64,000 nt of DNA from Zavarzinia aquatilis (GTDB lineage: Bacteria; Pseudomonadota; Alphaproteobacteria; Zavarziniales; Zavarziniaceae). The notes beneath the pieces were generated by a model, which searched no databases, was not told where the DNA came from, and was given only the letters and a program-made list of their open reading frames with translations. The stretch's first letter is position 1, and every line of letters begins with the position of its first letter. The DNA lies in contig NZ_QGLE01000005.1 in NCBI RefSeq assembly GCF_003173035.1, positions 62,001-126,000 on the forward strand. Reading direction: 5' to 3'. The position numbers were made by a program, and so were the translations under genes. Below, piece after piece: positions 55,101 through 62,780 of the stretch.

Positions 55101-55667
55101 GGGCAGCGCCATCAGGACATGGCTGGCCCCGATGCCGAGCGCGGCGGCGAGGAAGACCGCGCTGAGCGCGCGCGCCGCCCCTGCGAGGCGCCCTTCGGCG
55201 CCGAGACGGCGATGCAGGGCGGACAGGATCAGCGGCCCGATCACGGCGCCGACCACGCCTTCGAGGGCAAGGCCGGCCCAGCCGCCGCGCCAGTCCCGGG
55301 CGATGTAGCCGGCGGCGGCCAGCAGCGCGGCCAGCAGGGCGACCGCCATCGACCAGGTGACGATGGGCTGGCCCCGGCCCCGGGCCGCGATGGCGCCCGA
55401 CAGGCGCGGCAGCAGCACGGGCGGCACCAGCAGCAGGGCGGCGGCGATCAGGCCGCGCAAGGCCAGTTCATCGGGTGCGTCGGCCGGCCGGATCAGGGTG
55501 GCGAAATTGGCGGCGGTGGTCAGGCTGAAGGCGGCGAGGGCGATGATCAGCCGGGGCGCCGGACTGGCTGTCAGCGCCTGGCGCAGGCCGCCGCGCGCGG
55601 GCGGCGGCGGCGCATCCTGCTGCGCCGAGGTGGCTTCCGGCTGCTCCTGTCCGCTTCTCTCAGTCAT
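52182..55667 (-). CDS. Aas-like fusion: MFS-type transporter, PlsC acyltransferase and acyl-ACP/CoA ligase
   Basis: 1161 residues. About twelve hydrophobic segments occupy residues 36-460 (LplT-like MFS part). A PlsC domain follows (about 470-640) with the catalytic NHVSRLD near 484 and FPEGRPTVTGG. The C-terminal AMP-binding ligase (about 680-1155) has VVLFTSGSEGLPKGVVLSH near 824, GYGTTECSPVLAVN and a final GKTDYQAVK. In E. coli these functions are split between LplT and Aas, which flip and reacylate lysophospholipids in the inner membrane; here one chain carries all three. It may repair lysolipids formed by phospholipases, though the PLCs at 35-39 kb do not make lysolipids. Confidence 0.88.
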   Translation of the reverse strand: MTERSGQEQPEATSAQQDAPPPPARGGLRQALTASPAPRLIIALAAFSLTTAANFATLIRPADAPDELALRGLIAAALLLVPPVLLPRLSGAIAARGRGQPIVTWSMAVALLAALLAAAGYIARDWRGGWAGLALEGVVGAVIGPLILSALHRRLGAEGRLAGAARALSAVFLAAALGIGASHVLMALPGGEVALAIVLVLVAGAGWWLTRYLAAGTLGDRPAEDDIDLAQMARGGVFDTAERMRRQGAPWSSAVTVAWAAAAAILLVAYLPATARLILRGDGLAEYALLGVLALGTGFGAFLTLRLSRGPASGALAPVTLGVALLALFDLFGTAAGIDLAAPEGGARSIFALAGDAGAMRIAIDAFFAAAALALLSIPLLVLTGDPADERATAHHYAFAGLLVGLAGLAALLLGLVLRGLGLGLPELFLLLGLSGFAVVPATLRLWPEALFKAAAARLLRLLFRVEVKGLENVAKAGPRVVVVANHVSRLDAPLLAAFLPGELRFAANATVAKSRAARLMSKLIRLYPVDTAHPVAVKALIRSVADGTPMVIFPEGRPTVTGGLMKIYEGPGMVADRAGAMVLPIRIEGPQYSLFSRLGGKLHRRLFPKVTIHILEPRRFEVPAGLNGRRRRQVVGNKLYDVMVEMMFASVDLEMNLWEALLHARTNHGGNLPIVEDQDRKPLTYNRFIMACFVLGRALARVTKDKEITGVLLPNTGGVAVTFFALICFGRVPAMLNFSAGPATMASACRTAKVRTVLTSRRFVAMAKLEEAIKAINEVAQIVYLEDIRAGLSLTDKLWGLAAARAPRFLHGELATRPDDPAVVLFTSGSEGLPKGVVLSHRNLHANLNQVASIVDITGNDRVLNPLPVFHSFGLLGGLVLPLIVGVKTFLYPSPLHYRAIPELAYETGATMMFGTDTFLNGYARAAHPYDFYSTRYIFAGAERVKDETRRIYGEKFGVRILEGYGTTECSPVLAVNTAMQFKPGSVGRLLPAMRARLEPVEGITRGGRLVVSGPNIMLGYFRPDRPAELEAPEGGWYDTGDIVDIDELGFVTILGRAKRFAKVAGEMVSLAAVEHEATEIWPEFAHAVVNLPDPAKGERLGLMTTCPEAKRDAFAHHLHEKGLSELLLPKLFVHVAELPLLGSGKTDYQAVKAAFESKA

Positions 55668-55899
55668 CGTGCGATTCCCGTCCTGTCCCCGTCGGTACGC
55701 GACAAGCCACTGACCCGTCCGGCGTCATTATCCCATGTCCGGGGATGGTGAAAGGGGAGGCGGTGCGGTCCAACGCCAATCGGTGCGATTTTGAGGCGGA
55801 TTCCGTGGCGCGCTTCAGCGGATTGGATGATATGACAGGGGCACGGCGCGGAGGCCATGCGGCTGGCACAGGGCTGGTTCCGGACTGTATTGCCGTGCA

Positions 55900-55915
55900 T
55901 GTGATCTGCGTCACA
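55900..55915. promoter_or_regulatory. Perfect TGTGA-N6-TCACA site (CRP/FNR-family operator candidate) upstream of class I PDE
   Basis: TGTGATCTGCGTCACA matches the CRP half-site consensus exactly. It is centred about 171 bases before the phosphodiesterase start codon and about 240 bases from the divergent Aas-like start. Confidence 0.65.
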
Positions 55916-55956
55916 GACGCCCCGGGAGACAGGTTGTCCGTTAAGGGGCAGATTTC

Positions 55957-55972
55957 TGGCACAAGATTGGCG
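55957..55972 (+). promoter_or_regulatory. Sigma-54-like -24/-12 element
   Basis: TGGCACAAGATTGGCG has GG and GC at the spacing of the sigma-54 consensus TGGCAC-N5-TTGC, with one mismatch (TGGC for TTGC). It would start a transcript about 95 bases before the phosphodiesterase ATG. Confidence 0.35.
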
Positions 55973-56078
55973 TTTCCGGGATGACCCATGACGAGTTCGA
56001 TGCTCCAGCTTCCCTTCGCGCCGTCGGTGCCGTGTCCCGGCACCCCGGTCTGACGTGGCGGCCGGCGACGGAACAGTG

Positions 56079-57035
56079 ATGACCAGGTCGTTTGAAGAGA
56101 TCGCCTGCAAGGCGGGCATCGACCTCGCGGTGGAGCCTTTCGCCATGGTCGAGGGCAGCACCGCGCGTCGGGCCGCCCAGTCCATCATCGCCGCCTTCGA
56201 GGCGCTGGAGGCGCTGGCGCCACCGAAACTGGCGCCGCTCACCGACTGGCTGCTGGCGCGGCAGGGTTTCGCCGAGGATCACCCCTATCGCCGCGCCGCC
56301 TGGCCGCTGGCCGAGGCGATCGAGCAGCGCGACCAGCCGAAGCCGGTCAACCCCTATCACAATGCCCACCACACCCTCGAAGTCCTGCTGAACGCGCATT
56401 ATCTGGCTTGCCGCAACGATGCGGTCGCGACCCAGATCCGCCTGACCCAGCGGGAATACGGCCTCCTGTGCCTTGCCGCGCTGATCCATGATTACGAGCA
56501 TGACGGCACAATGAACGGCGCCGAGCGTTTCCGGCTGGAGCGTCAGTCGGCCGATCTGGCCAGCCCCTTCTTCGCTGCCGCCGGCATCGACGCCGGGGAC
56601 AGGGCCGCGATCAATGTGATCGTGCTGGCGACCGATCCGGCGGGGCCCAATCTTTACATGAAGGCCCTGCACGGCATGGCTTTTTACGAGGGGGCGCCGC
56701 CCGATCCGGCGCTGTCCTATCCGGAACTCGCCCCGCTGGCCGACGACCGCCGGCTGCTGCGCCTCGCCGCGCTGCTGAACGATGCCGATCTTCTGTCGTC
56801 GGCCGGTCTCAGCGTCGATTACGCCGCCAAGCAGTCGGCCAAGCTTGGCGCCGAGGGCGGACGCCGGCTCGACTGCGCGGACATGCTGCGCTTCCTCAGC
56901 AAGATCGTCGGCGGCAGTTTCACCACGCGGGCCGGGCGCTTCTTCAATCTGAACATGTTCCTGATCAAGGCCCTGGCGGAACTCGGCGTCAATCACAGCG
57001 ACGATGGCATCGACGCCCCGCTGATCAGGCCCTGA
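56079..57035 (+). CDS. Class I (eukaryote-type) 3',5'-cyclic nucleotide phosphodiesterase-like protein
   Basis: 318 residues from the ATG at 56079. It carries YHNAHH (93-98) and HDYEHDGTMN (137-146). The latter fits the class I PDE signature H-D-x-x-H-x-G-x-x-N exactly at its ligand positions; YHN-x-x-H is the first metal-ligand motif of the same family. NDADL (234-238) probably supplies the later Asp. Class I enzymes hydrolyse cAMP and/or cGMP using two metals in an all-helical catalytic domain. No membrane segment or regulatory GAF/PAS domain is present. It has its own upstream region with a CRP-type site and ends six bases before the convergent Sel1/protease gene. Confidence 0.8.
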   Translation: MTRSFEEIACKAGIDLAVEPFAMVEGSTARRAAQSIIAAFEALEALAPPKLAPLTDWLLARQGFAEDHPYRRAAWPLAEAIEQRDQPKPVNPYHNAHHTLEVLLNAHYLACRNDAVATQIRLTQREYGLLCLAALIHDYEHDGTMNGAERFRLERQSADLASPFFAAAGIDAGDRAAINVIVLATDPAGPNLYMKALHGMAFYEGAPPDPALSYPELAPLADDRRLLRLAALLNDADLLSSAGLSVDYAAKQSAKLGAEGGRRLDCADMLRFLSKIVGGSFTTRAGRFFNLNMFLIKALAELGVNHSDDGIDAPLIRP

Positions 57036-57041
57036 CCGGAT

Positions 57042-58901
57042 TTATTTCCAGCACTCGACCAGCACGGTATAGCGCCGCGCCGCCTCGCCGACATCGGCCG
57101 CCGAGAGGATGGCGGTGCTGTCCGCCGCGGCCGGCACGATCTGCAGGCGGTTCAGGAAGGCGGCGGCGACCCCGCCCTTGATGGCGAAATTCACATTCTG
57201 CGGAATGTCGCCATAGGTATCGACGACTTCGAGCGCGTCGAGCTTGGCCGAGACCACGCCGACCACATGGCCGCCGCGGTCGAGCAGCGGGCCGCCCGAA
57301 TTGCCCGGCTGCACCGGGGCGGAAATCTGGAAATAATTGGGATCGTCGCGCAGGCCCGCGTTGGCGCTGATCGTGCCCGTCGTGACATTGGCTTCCGACG
57401 ACAGCAGGCCGCGCAAGGGGTAGCCGACGGCGACGACGTCGTCGCCCGGGCGGACATCCTTGCCCATGCGGAAGATCGCCCGCGACGGCGGCGCCGACGA
57501 GGCTTTCAGCAGGGCGAGGTCATGGGCCGGATCGGTCGCGACGATGGTGGCCGAGCCGATGGCCTCGCGGCCGAGGCGCAGCTTCAGGTCGGCGCAGGTG
57601 CCGACGACATGGTGATTGGTCAGCACGAGGCCGCTCATCGAGATGAAGAAGCCCGAGCCCGTGGAATCGAGTTCGGTGCGGCTGCGCTCCGGCGGCGGCG
57701 TGCTGGCGGTGCGCGGCATGGAACTGCCCGGTCCTGCATTGCGCAGCCAGTCGTCGGCGCGGCGCCGCGCCTCCTTGGTCTCGGCCCGCTCCATCCGCTC
57801 GCCGAGTTCGGTGCGGTCCTCCAGCGCGGCCTCGCGTTCGGGGCCGGAGCCCATGGAATCAATGGCGATGCTCAGCCATTTGTAGGCTTCGACCAGATCC
57901 TGCGGCACGCCCTGACCGTCGCGGAACAGGGCGGCCAGATTGCGCATCGCGCTGGTGTTGCCCTGTTCGGCCGCCCGTTCGTACCAATAGCCGGCCTCGC
58001 TCGCCGCGCGCGGCACACCGTCGCCGGATTCGAGCAGGACGCCCAGATTGTTCTGCGCGGCGGCATTGCCCTGCAGCGCCGCCTTGCGATACCAGGTGGC
58101 GGCCCCGGCCTTGTCGGCGGGCACGCCTTCCCCGGTGTCGAGCATGAGCGCGAGGTTGAACTGCGCCTCGGCGTCGCCCTGTTCGGCCGCCTTGCGATAC
58201 CAGGCCGCGGCCTTGGCGTCGTCGAGCGGCACACCGGTGCCGAAGTCATACATGACGCCCAGGTTGAACTGGGCACGGGCGAAGCCCTGTTCGGCCGAGG
58301 CCGCGTACCAGCGCGCCGCCTCGCCCTTGTTCTCGGGCACGCCGATGCCCTTGTCGTAGAGAACGCCCAGATTGTTCTGCGCCTTGGCATGGCCCTGTTC
58401 GGCCGCCTTGCGATACCAGAAGGCGGCGGTCGCCGGATCGCGGTCGATGCCGTCGCCGCTCTCATACATCAGCGCGAGATTATATTGCGCGCCGACATGG
58501 CCGCTCAGCGCCGATTTCTTGTACCAGAAGGCGGCTTCGGTCTTGTCGGTCTCGACCCCCTTGCCCGAGTCATAGAGCAGGGCGAGGTTGAACTGCGCGT
58601 CCGGATTGCCGCGCTCGGCGGCGAGGCGATACCATTTCGCCGCTTCCGCGTCGTTCTCGGGCACGCCCTGACCGTTGTCGAGGATCACGCCGACGCCGAA
58701 CTGGGCATCGGAATCGCCGCTCTGCGCCAGCGGCAGCCAGATCTTGTAGGCCTGGCCGTAGTCGCCGCGCTCATAGGCCGAAAAGCCCTGCTGATAGCTC
58801 TGCGCCAGGGCCGGCAGCCCCGAGGCAAGGACGATCATGGACCCGAGGGCGGCAATAGCACCGGTTGCGACGAAGCGGCCTCGACGGCCACGCGGCTTCA
58901 T
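57042..58901 (-). CDS. Sel1-repeat protein fused to a trypsin-like (HtrA-type) serine protease
   Basis: 619 residues from the ATG at 58901. A signal peptide of about 34 residues ends PALAQS. At least eight Sel1-like repeats of 36 residues follow (about 40-335), with the consensus A-x-WYRKAAEQG-x-A-x-AQ-NLGVLY-x-x-G-x-GVP. After a linker rich in Arg and Glu, the protease domain (about 400-619) shows the full catalytic set: His in LTNHHVVG, Asp in AHDLALLKAS and Ser in QPGNSGGPLLD. No PDZ domain follows. A periplasmic protease that finds partners through Sel1 repeats is the likely role. The gene is convergent with the phosphodiesterase gene. The start has only a weak ribosome site. Confidence 0.88.
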   Translation of the reverse strand: MKPRGRRGRFVATGAIAALGSMIVLASGLPALAQSYQQGFSAYERGDYGQAYKIWLPLAQSGDSDAQFGVGVILDNGQGVPENDAEAAKWYRLAAERGNPDAQFNLALLYDSGKGVETDKTEAAFWYKKSALSGHVGAQYNLALMYESGDGIDRDPATAAFWYRKAAEQGHAKAQNNLGVLYDKGIGVPENKGEAARWYAASAEQGFARAQFNLGVMYDFGTGVPLDDAKAAAWYRKAAEQGDAEAQFNLALMLDTGEGVPADKAGAATWYRKAALQGNAAAQNNLGVLLESGDGVPRAASEAGYWYERAAEQGNTSAMRNLAALFRDGQGVPQDLVEAYKWLSIAIDSMGSGPEREAALEDRTELGERMERAETKEARRRADDWLRNAGPGSSMPRTASTPPPERSRTELDSTGSGFFISMSGLVLTNHHVVGTCADLKLRLGREAIGSATIVATDPAHDLALLKASSAPPSRAIFRMGKDVRPGDDVVAVGYPLRGLLSSEANVTTGTISANAGLRDDPNYFQISAPVQPGNSGGPLLDRGGHVVGVVSAKLDALEVVDTYGDIPQNVNFAIKGGVAAAFLNRLQIVPAAADSTAILSAADVGEAARRYTVLVECWK

Positions 58902-59064
58902 AATGTGAGGCACCAGAATAGAGTGTGGCGCGGAAAGACACCGCCGCGACCCTGCCGATTGCTTTGAGCAAGGTAACCTAGACTGCCCGGCATCGAGTCG
59001 CGAACATTTTGCAAGCGCGAAATGCGAATCTTGCCGAAGTGTGGCAGGGGGAGCGCGCCATGGC

Positions 59065-59835
59065 TTAACCCCCCGCGATGGTGACACCGCCATCGACCGC
59101 CAGCGTCTGGCCATTGGTGTAGCGACCGGCGTCGGACACAAGGAATAGCGCGGCCCCGGCGATATCCTCGGGCTCGCCAATGCGGCCGGCGGGGCAGTTG
59201 CGCAGCACTTCCCGCTCGATGTCCGGGTTTTCCCACAGGGCGCGGGCGAAATCGGTGCGGATCAGGCCGGGCGCGATGCAATTGGTGCGGATACCCTCGC
59301 CGCCCCATTCGACGGCGAGATTGCGCGCCAGCTGCATGTCGGCGGCCTTGGAAATGCAATAGGCGCCAAGGAGGGCGGAGCCGCGCAGGCCCCCGATCGA
59401 CGAGATGATCAGGATGGCGCCGCCGCGCGCCGTCAGGGCGGGGCGGGCCAGCTGGCACAGCCACAGGTTCGACTTGATGTTGGAGGCCATGATCTTGTCG
59501 AAGGCGGCGTCCGGCACGTCTGCGATGGGGCCGAAATAGGGGTTCACCGCGGCATTGCAGACCAGGGCGTCGATCCGGCCGAAGCGCGCCATGGTGCCCC
59601 GGATCAGCGCCTCGCATTCATCGCGGGACGAGATGTTGCAGGGAATGACGGCGGCCGTGCCGCCCTGCGCCTCGATCTCGGCGCGGACCTTGTCGCAAGC
59701 CTCGGCCTTGCGGCTGGAGACGACGACGCTTGCCCCCGCGCGGGCCAGTTCCTGTGCAATGGCGCGGCCGATGCCCCGGCTGGAGCCGGTGACGACCGCG
59801 ACCTTGCCTGTCATGTCGAACAGTTTCGATGCCAT
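59065..59835 (-). CDS. Short-chain dehydrogenase/reductase (SDR)
   Basis: 256 residues. The cofactor loop is TGSSRGIGRAIA (residues 16-27), then NAAVNPYFG in the NNAG position, the active-site Ser in IISSIGGLRG, and the Tyr-Lys pair in AYCISKAADM, followed by NCIAPGLIRTDF. The C-terminus is YTNGQTLAVDGGVTIAGG, typical of FabG-like SDRs. The gene is divergent from the LysR regulator at 59886, with 50 bases between start codons, so the regulator probably controls it. Substrate is unknown. Confidence 0.88.
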   Translation of the reverse strand: MASKLFDMTGKVAVVTGSSRGIGRAIAQELARAGASVVVSSRKAEACDKVRAEIEAQGGTAAVIPCNISSRDECEALIRGTMARFGRIDALVCNAAVNPYFGPIADVPDAAFDKIMASNIKSNLWLCQLARPALTARGGAILIISSIGGLRGSALLGAYCISKAADMQLARNLAVEWGGEGIRTNCIAPGLIRTDFARALWENPDIEREVLRNCPAGRIGEPEDIAGAALFLVSDAGRYTNGQTLAVDGGVTIAGG

Positions 59836-59885
59836 GATGCCCGCGTGCCCCCCGTCGATTCGTTTTCTTTCTTTGGACCAGAGTC

Positions 59886-60803
59886 ATGCAGGATTGGGAC
59901 GATCTCAAGATCGCATTGGCGATTGCCCGTCACGGCACGCTGACGGCGGCCGGGCGCGCGCTGGGACTCAACCAGTCGACCATGGGCCGGCGCCTCGCCG
60001 CGATGGAGGCGGCGACCGGTCAGCCCCTGTTCGAGCGCCAGGGCACCAGCCTGATCGCGACCGAACTGGGCAGCCGGGTGGTCGCCGCCGCCGAGCATGT
60101 CGCGGGCACCGTCGCCGAATTGCAGGTCGAGCTGGCGGGCGGGCCGACCCCGCTTGAAGGCATCCTGCGTCTGTCGGCCCCGGAATTGCTGATCGCGCCT
60201 TTCCTCGCCTCGCGGCTGGCGCCCTTTATTTCCAGCCATCCGGGCCTTGCGGTCGAACTGGTCGCCGACGAGCGGCCGCCGGTGCTCGCCCGGCGCGACA
60301 GCGACATCGCCCTGCGCTTCTCGCTGCCCGATCAGGCCGAGCTGTTTGTCCGGCGCGTCGCCTTCATCGCCTTCGCCGTCTATGCCTCGCCCCGCTATGT
60401 TCTCTCGGTCGGTCTCGACCCGGAGGAGCGGCGGGCGCCGACGGCAGGCACCTTTTCCGGCTGCGACGCGGTGGGGCCGCCGCCGGAATTGTCGGGCGCG
60501 GCCGATGCGCAGTGGTTCGCCTCGGTCGCGCGCGGGGCGCGGCCGGCGCTGCGGGTCGACGGCATCGCCGCCCAGCTCGCGGCGGTCAAGGCCGGGCTCG
60601 GCGTCGGGCTATTGCCCTGTTTCATCGGCGACGACGAGGGCCTGACCCGGCTGACCGCGCCGGGCGCCTGTCCGTTGCGTGAAGTCTGGCTGGCGGTGCA
60701 CCGCGACCTGCGCCATGCGCCCCGCCTGCGCGCCATGATCGACCAGCTGAGCGCGACCATGAAGCGCGAGCGGCCCGCCCTGATGGGCGCGCCGCGCGGC
60801 TGA
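59886..60803 (+). CDS. LysR-family transcriptional regulator
   Basis: 305 residues. The helix-turn-helix (about 5-62) reads WDDLKIALAIARHGTLTAAG, then LGLNQSTMGRRLAAMEA and PLFER, as in the LysR group that contains variants of the GcvA/ArgP type. The effector-binding domain (about 90-290) has the periplasmic-binding-like fold pattern, for example LSAPELLIAPFLASRL. It is divergent from the SDR gene at 59065-59835 with a 50-base shared promoter, which fits regulation of that gene. It is convergent with the esterase gene, five bases apart. Confidence 0.88.
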   Translation: MQDWDDLKIALAIARHGTLTAAGRALGLNQSTMGRRLAAMEAATGQPLFERQGTSLIATELGSRVVAAAEHVAGTVAELQVELAGGPTPLEGILRLSAPELLIAPFLASRLAPFISSHPGLAVELVADERPPVLARRDSDIALRFSLPDQAELFVRRVAFIAFAVYASPRYVLSVGLDPEERRAPTAGTFSGCDAVGPPPELSGAADAQWFASVARGARPALRVDGIAAQLAAVKAGLGVGLLPCFIGDDEGLTRLTAPGACPLREVWLAVHRDLRHAPRLRAMIDQLSATMKRERPALMGAPRG

Positions 60804-60808
60804 TCTCC

Positions 60809-61762
60809 TCAAGCCTCGGCGAAAGCGGCCTTCAGCAGGGCGGCGCCTTCGACGAGGGCGGTGCGGCCCGCCTCGATCACGCCCGCCATCGAGCAGAAAC
60901 CGTGAATCTGGCCCGGGAATTCCGACAGCGTCACCTTGTTGCCTGCCGCCTTCAGCGCCTCGGCATAGGCGATGCCTTCGTCGCGCAGGGGATCGAAGCC
61001 GGCGACGATGACATGGACGGTGCCGAGATTGGCCAGGTTCGGATGGCGCAGCGGCGAGAAGCGCGGATCGGCCAGATCGACATCGGAACCGTCGCCCAGA
61101 TACTGGACGAAGAACCAGGTCATCAGGTCCTTGTCGAGCATGTAGCCCTCGGCATTGGCCGTGCGCGACAGGCCCTCGTGCAGGGCATCGGTCGCGGGAT
61201 AGATCAGCAGCTGGAACACGACCTTGGGGCCGCCCGCGTCGCGCAGCTGCTGGGCGACCACGGCCGACAGGTTGCCGCCCGCCGAATCGCCGCCCACCGC
61301 GATGCGGGTCGGATCGGCGTTGATCTCGGCCGCGTTGCGCGCGACCCAGTTGACCGCGGCCAGACAGTCGTCGACCGCCGAGGGGAAGCGATGCTCCGGC
61401 GCCAGCCGGTAATCGACCGAGACGACGAGGCAGCGCGCCTCGTTGGCCAGCAGCCGGCAGGGCGAGTCATGGGTGTCGAGACTGCCGATGACGAAGCCGC
61501 CGCCATGGAAGAAGACGAGGACGGGCAGGGGGCCGGCCGGCGCCGCGACCGGGGTATAGATGCGCACCGGCAGCTGCGTGCCGTCGGGCCCGGGGATGCT
61601 GCGTTCCTCGATCCGGCCGATGGGCAGGTCCTTCATGTCGGTCAGCTTGCAGGTGATCTCGAACATCTGGCGGGCGACGCTGGCCGGCACCTGATGGAGG
61701 CGCGGCAAAGGCGAGCGGGCGATCTGGTCGATGATGGCCTTGGCCTGCGGATCGAGGGTCAT
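60809..61762 (-). CDS. Alpha/beta hydrolase, HSL (hormone-sensitive lipase) family esterase
   Basis: 317 residues from the ATG at 61762, with GGGAGAG upstream. The oxyanion-hole motif FFHGGGFVIGS and the nucleophile elbow GGDSAGGNLS are those of bacterial family IV esterases; the Asp of the triad lies in GFDPLRDEG and the His in GQIHGF. Such enzymes cleave short- or medium-chain esters. The gene is followed on the same strand only by the LysR convergent gene, and preceded by the YheT-like hydrolase 13 bases upstream, so the hydrolase-esterase pair may be one transcript. Confidence 0.9.
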   Translation of the reverse strand: MTLDPQAKAIIDQIARSPLPRLHQVPASVARQMFEITCKLTDMKDLPIGRIEERSIPGPDGTQLPVRIYTPVAAPAGPLPVLVFFHGGGFVIGSLDTHDSPCRLLANEARCLVVSVDYRLAPEHRFPSAVDDCLAAVNWVARNAAEINADPTRIAVGGDSAGGNLSAVVAQQLRDAGGPKVVFQLLIYPATDALHEGLSRTANAEGYMLDKDLMTWFFVQYLGDGSDVDLADPRFSPLRHPNLANLGTVHVIVAGFDPLRDEGIAYAEALKAAGNKVTLSEFPGQIHGFCSMAGVIEAGRTALVEGAALLKAAFAEA

Positions 61763-61775
61763 GGAAGCTCTCCCG

Positions 61776-62777
61776 TTAGTTATGGTGGTCGCGCCGGGCG
61801 AGGGCGGACAGGAATTTCTCGACGGCGTCGACATACCAGATGCCACCCCGGCCGTGATGGCCGACATGGCCGCCGCCTTCGGTGAAGGCCGGCATGATCG
61901 ACGGCAATTTCGACCATTCGACGGCGCGATAGGTCGAGAAGGGAATGATCGGATCGTCCTTGGCCGCGATCACCAGCGTCGGCACGCGGATCCGGTCGAC
62001 GAAATGGCGGGCGCTGTTCGCGGCGTGGAACGCCTCGGGCGAGGCATAGTCGTTGCGGGGCGCGGTTACGTTACGGTCGAAATCGACGAAACTCTCCGCC
62101 GCGGCGACGGCGGCGCGCAAGGGGGCCGACAATTCCGCCCCGGGCGCGACATATTCCGCCTTGAACGCCTTGAGCAGATAGGACTGGTAGAAGCGGTTGC
62201 CGCGCCGGTTCATCGCCCGCGTGGTGGCGCCGAGGTCGATGGGCGCGCAGATGCTGACGACGCCGGTCACGGGGCCGTTGGCCCCCTGTTCGCCCGCCAG
62301 TTTCAGCACCGTGTTGCCGCCCAGCGAGAAGCCGACGGCGACGATGCCGAGGGCGGTCAGCTCGGGCGACAGGCCGTCGATGGCGTCGCGCAGATCCTGC
62401 GAGCGGCCGGCATGGTAATGGCGCTTGCAGTCGATCCGGCTCGGCCCCGCGCCGCGCAGGTTCACCCGCAGCACCCGGTAGCCGAGGCCGAGCAGGCGTG
62501 CCGCCACGGCCCGCATGTAGAAACTCTCGGCGCTGCCGGCGATGCCATGGGCCAGCAGGACGAGGGGCAGACCCTCACCGGCAGCGGCCGGCTGGTCCAG
62601 CACGGCGTGCAGCACATCGCCCGTGCCGTCCGACACCGGCAGGCGCAATTCGGTCTCGCTGGCCGGCGGGCGGGCGACCATGGGCTTCATCAGGGCATTG
62701 CGTATCGTCTGCAGATGCCCGCCCAGCCAGGGCGGCCGGGGGCGGAACGGCGAAAGCCCCAGTTCGTCGAGGGTCAT
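61776..62777 (-). CDS. YheT/ABHD1-like alpha/beta hydrolase
   Basis: 333 residues. The start has the group-specific PFRPRPPWLGGHLQTI, typical of YheT proteins. The nucleophile elbow is VGFSLGGNTVLKLAGE, an HGIAGSAESFYMR segment supplies the oxyanion side, and the triad His lies in EGGGHVGHHG. YheT-like hydrolases are of uncertain substrate; esters of long-chain alcohols have been suggested. It lies three bases after the SDR stop and upstream of the HSL-type esterase, so three genes (SDR, YheT, HSL) form a compact operon. Confidence 0.85.
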   Translation of the reverse strand: MTLDELGLSPFRPRPPWLGGHLQTIRNALMKPMVARPPASETELRLPVSDGTGDVLHAVLDQPAAAGEGLPLVLLAHGIAGSAESFYMRAVAARLLGLGYRVLRVNLRGAGPSRIDCKRHYHAGRSQDLRDAIDGLSPELTALGIVAVGFSLGGNTVLKLAGEQGANGPVTGVVSICAPIDLGATTRAMNRRGNRFYQSYLLKAFKAEYVAPGAELSAPLRAAVAAAESFVDFDRNVTAPRNDYASPEAFHAANSARHFVDRIRVPTLVIAAKDDPIIPFSTYRAVEWSKLPSIMPAFTEGGGHVGHHGRGGIWYVDAVEKFLSALARRDHHN

Positions 62778-62780
62778 GGC

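Larger units (their letters stand above)
55668..56078 (+). promoter_or_regulatory. 411-base gene-free region upstream of the phosphodiesterase gene
   Basis: Small frames here (for example 55745-55984) have no ribosome site or family resemblance. The region holds the TGTGA-N6-TCACA site (55900-55915) and a -24/-12-like element (55957-55972). It is the longest non-coding stretch in the window. Confidence 0.6.

Noticed and set aside
52260..55751. A 1163-residue plus-strand open frame opposite the Aas-like gene
   Set aside because: Its translation is Asp/Gln/His/Glu/Arg-rich with no domains. The minus strand encodes a recognisable three-domain enzyme over the same stretch.
55745..55984. Small frame of 79 residues in the gap upstream of the phosphodiesterase gene
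   Set aside because: It lacks a good ribosome site and any family resemblance, and it spans the putative regulatory site.
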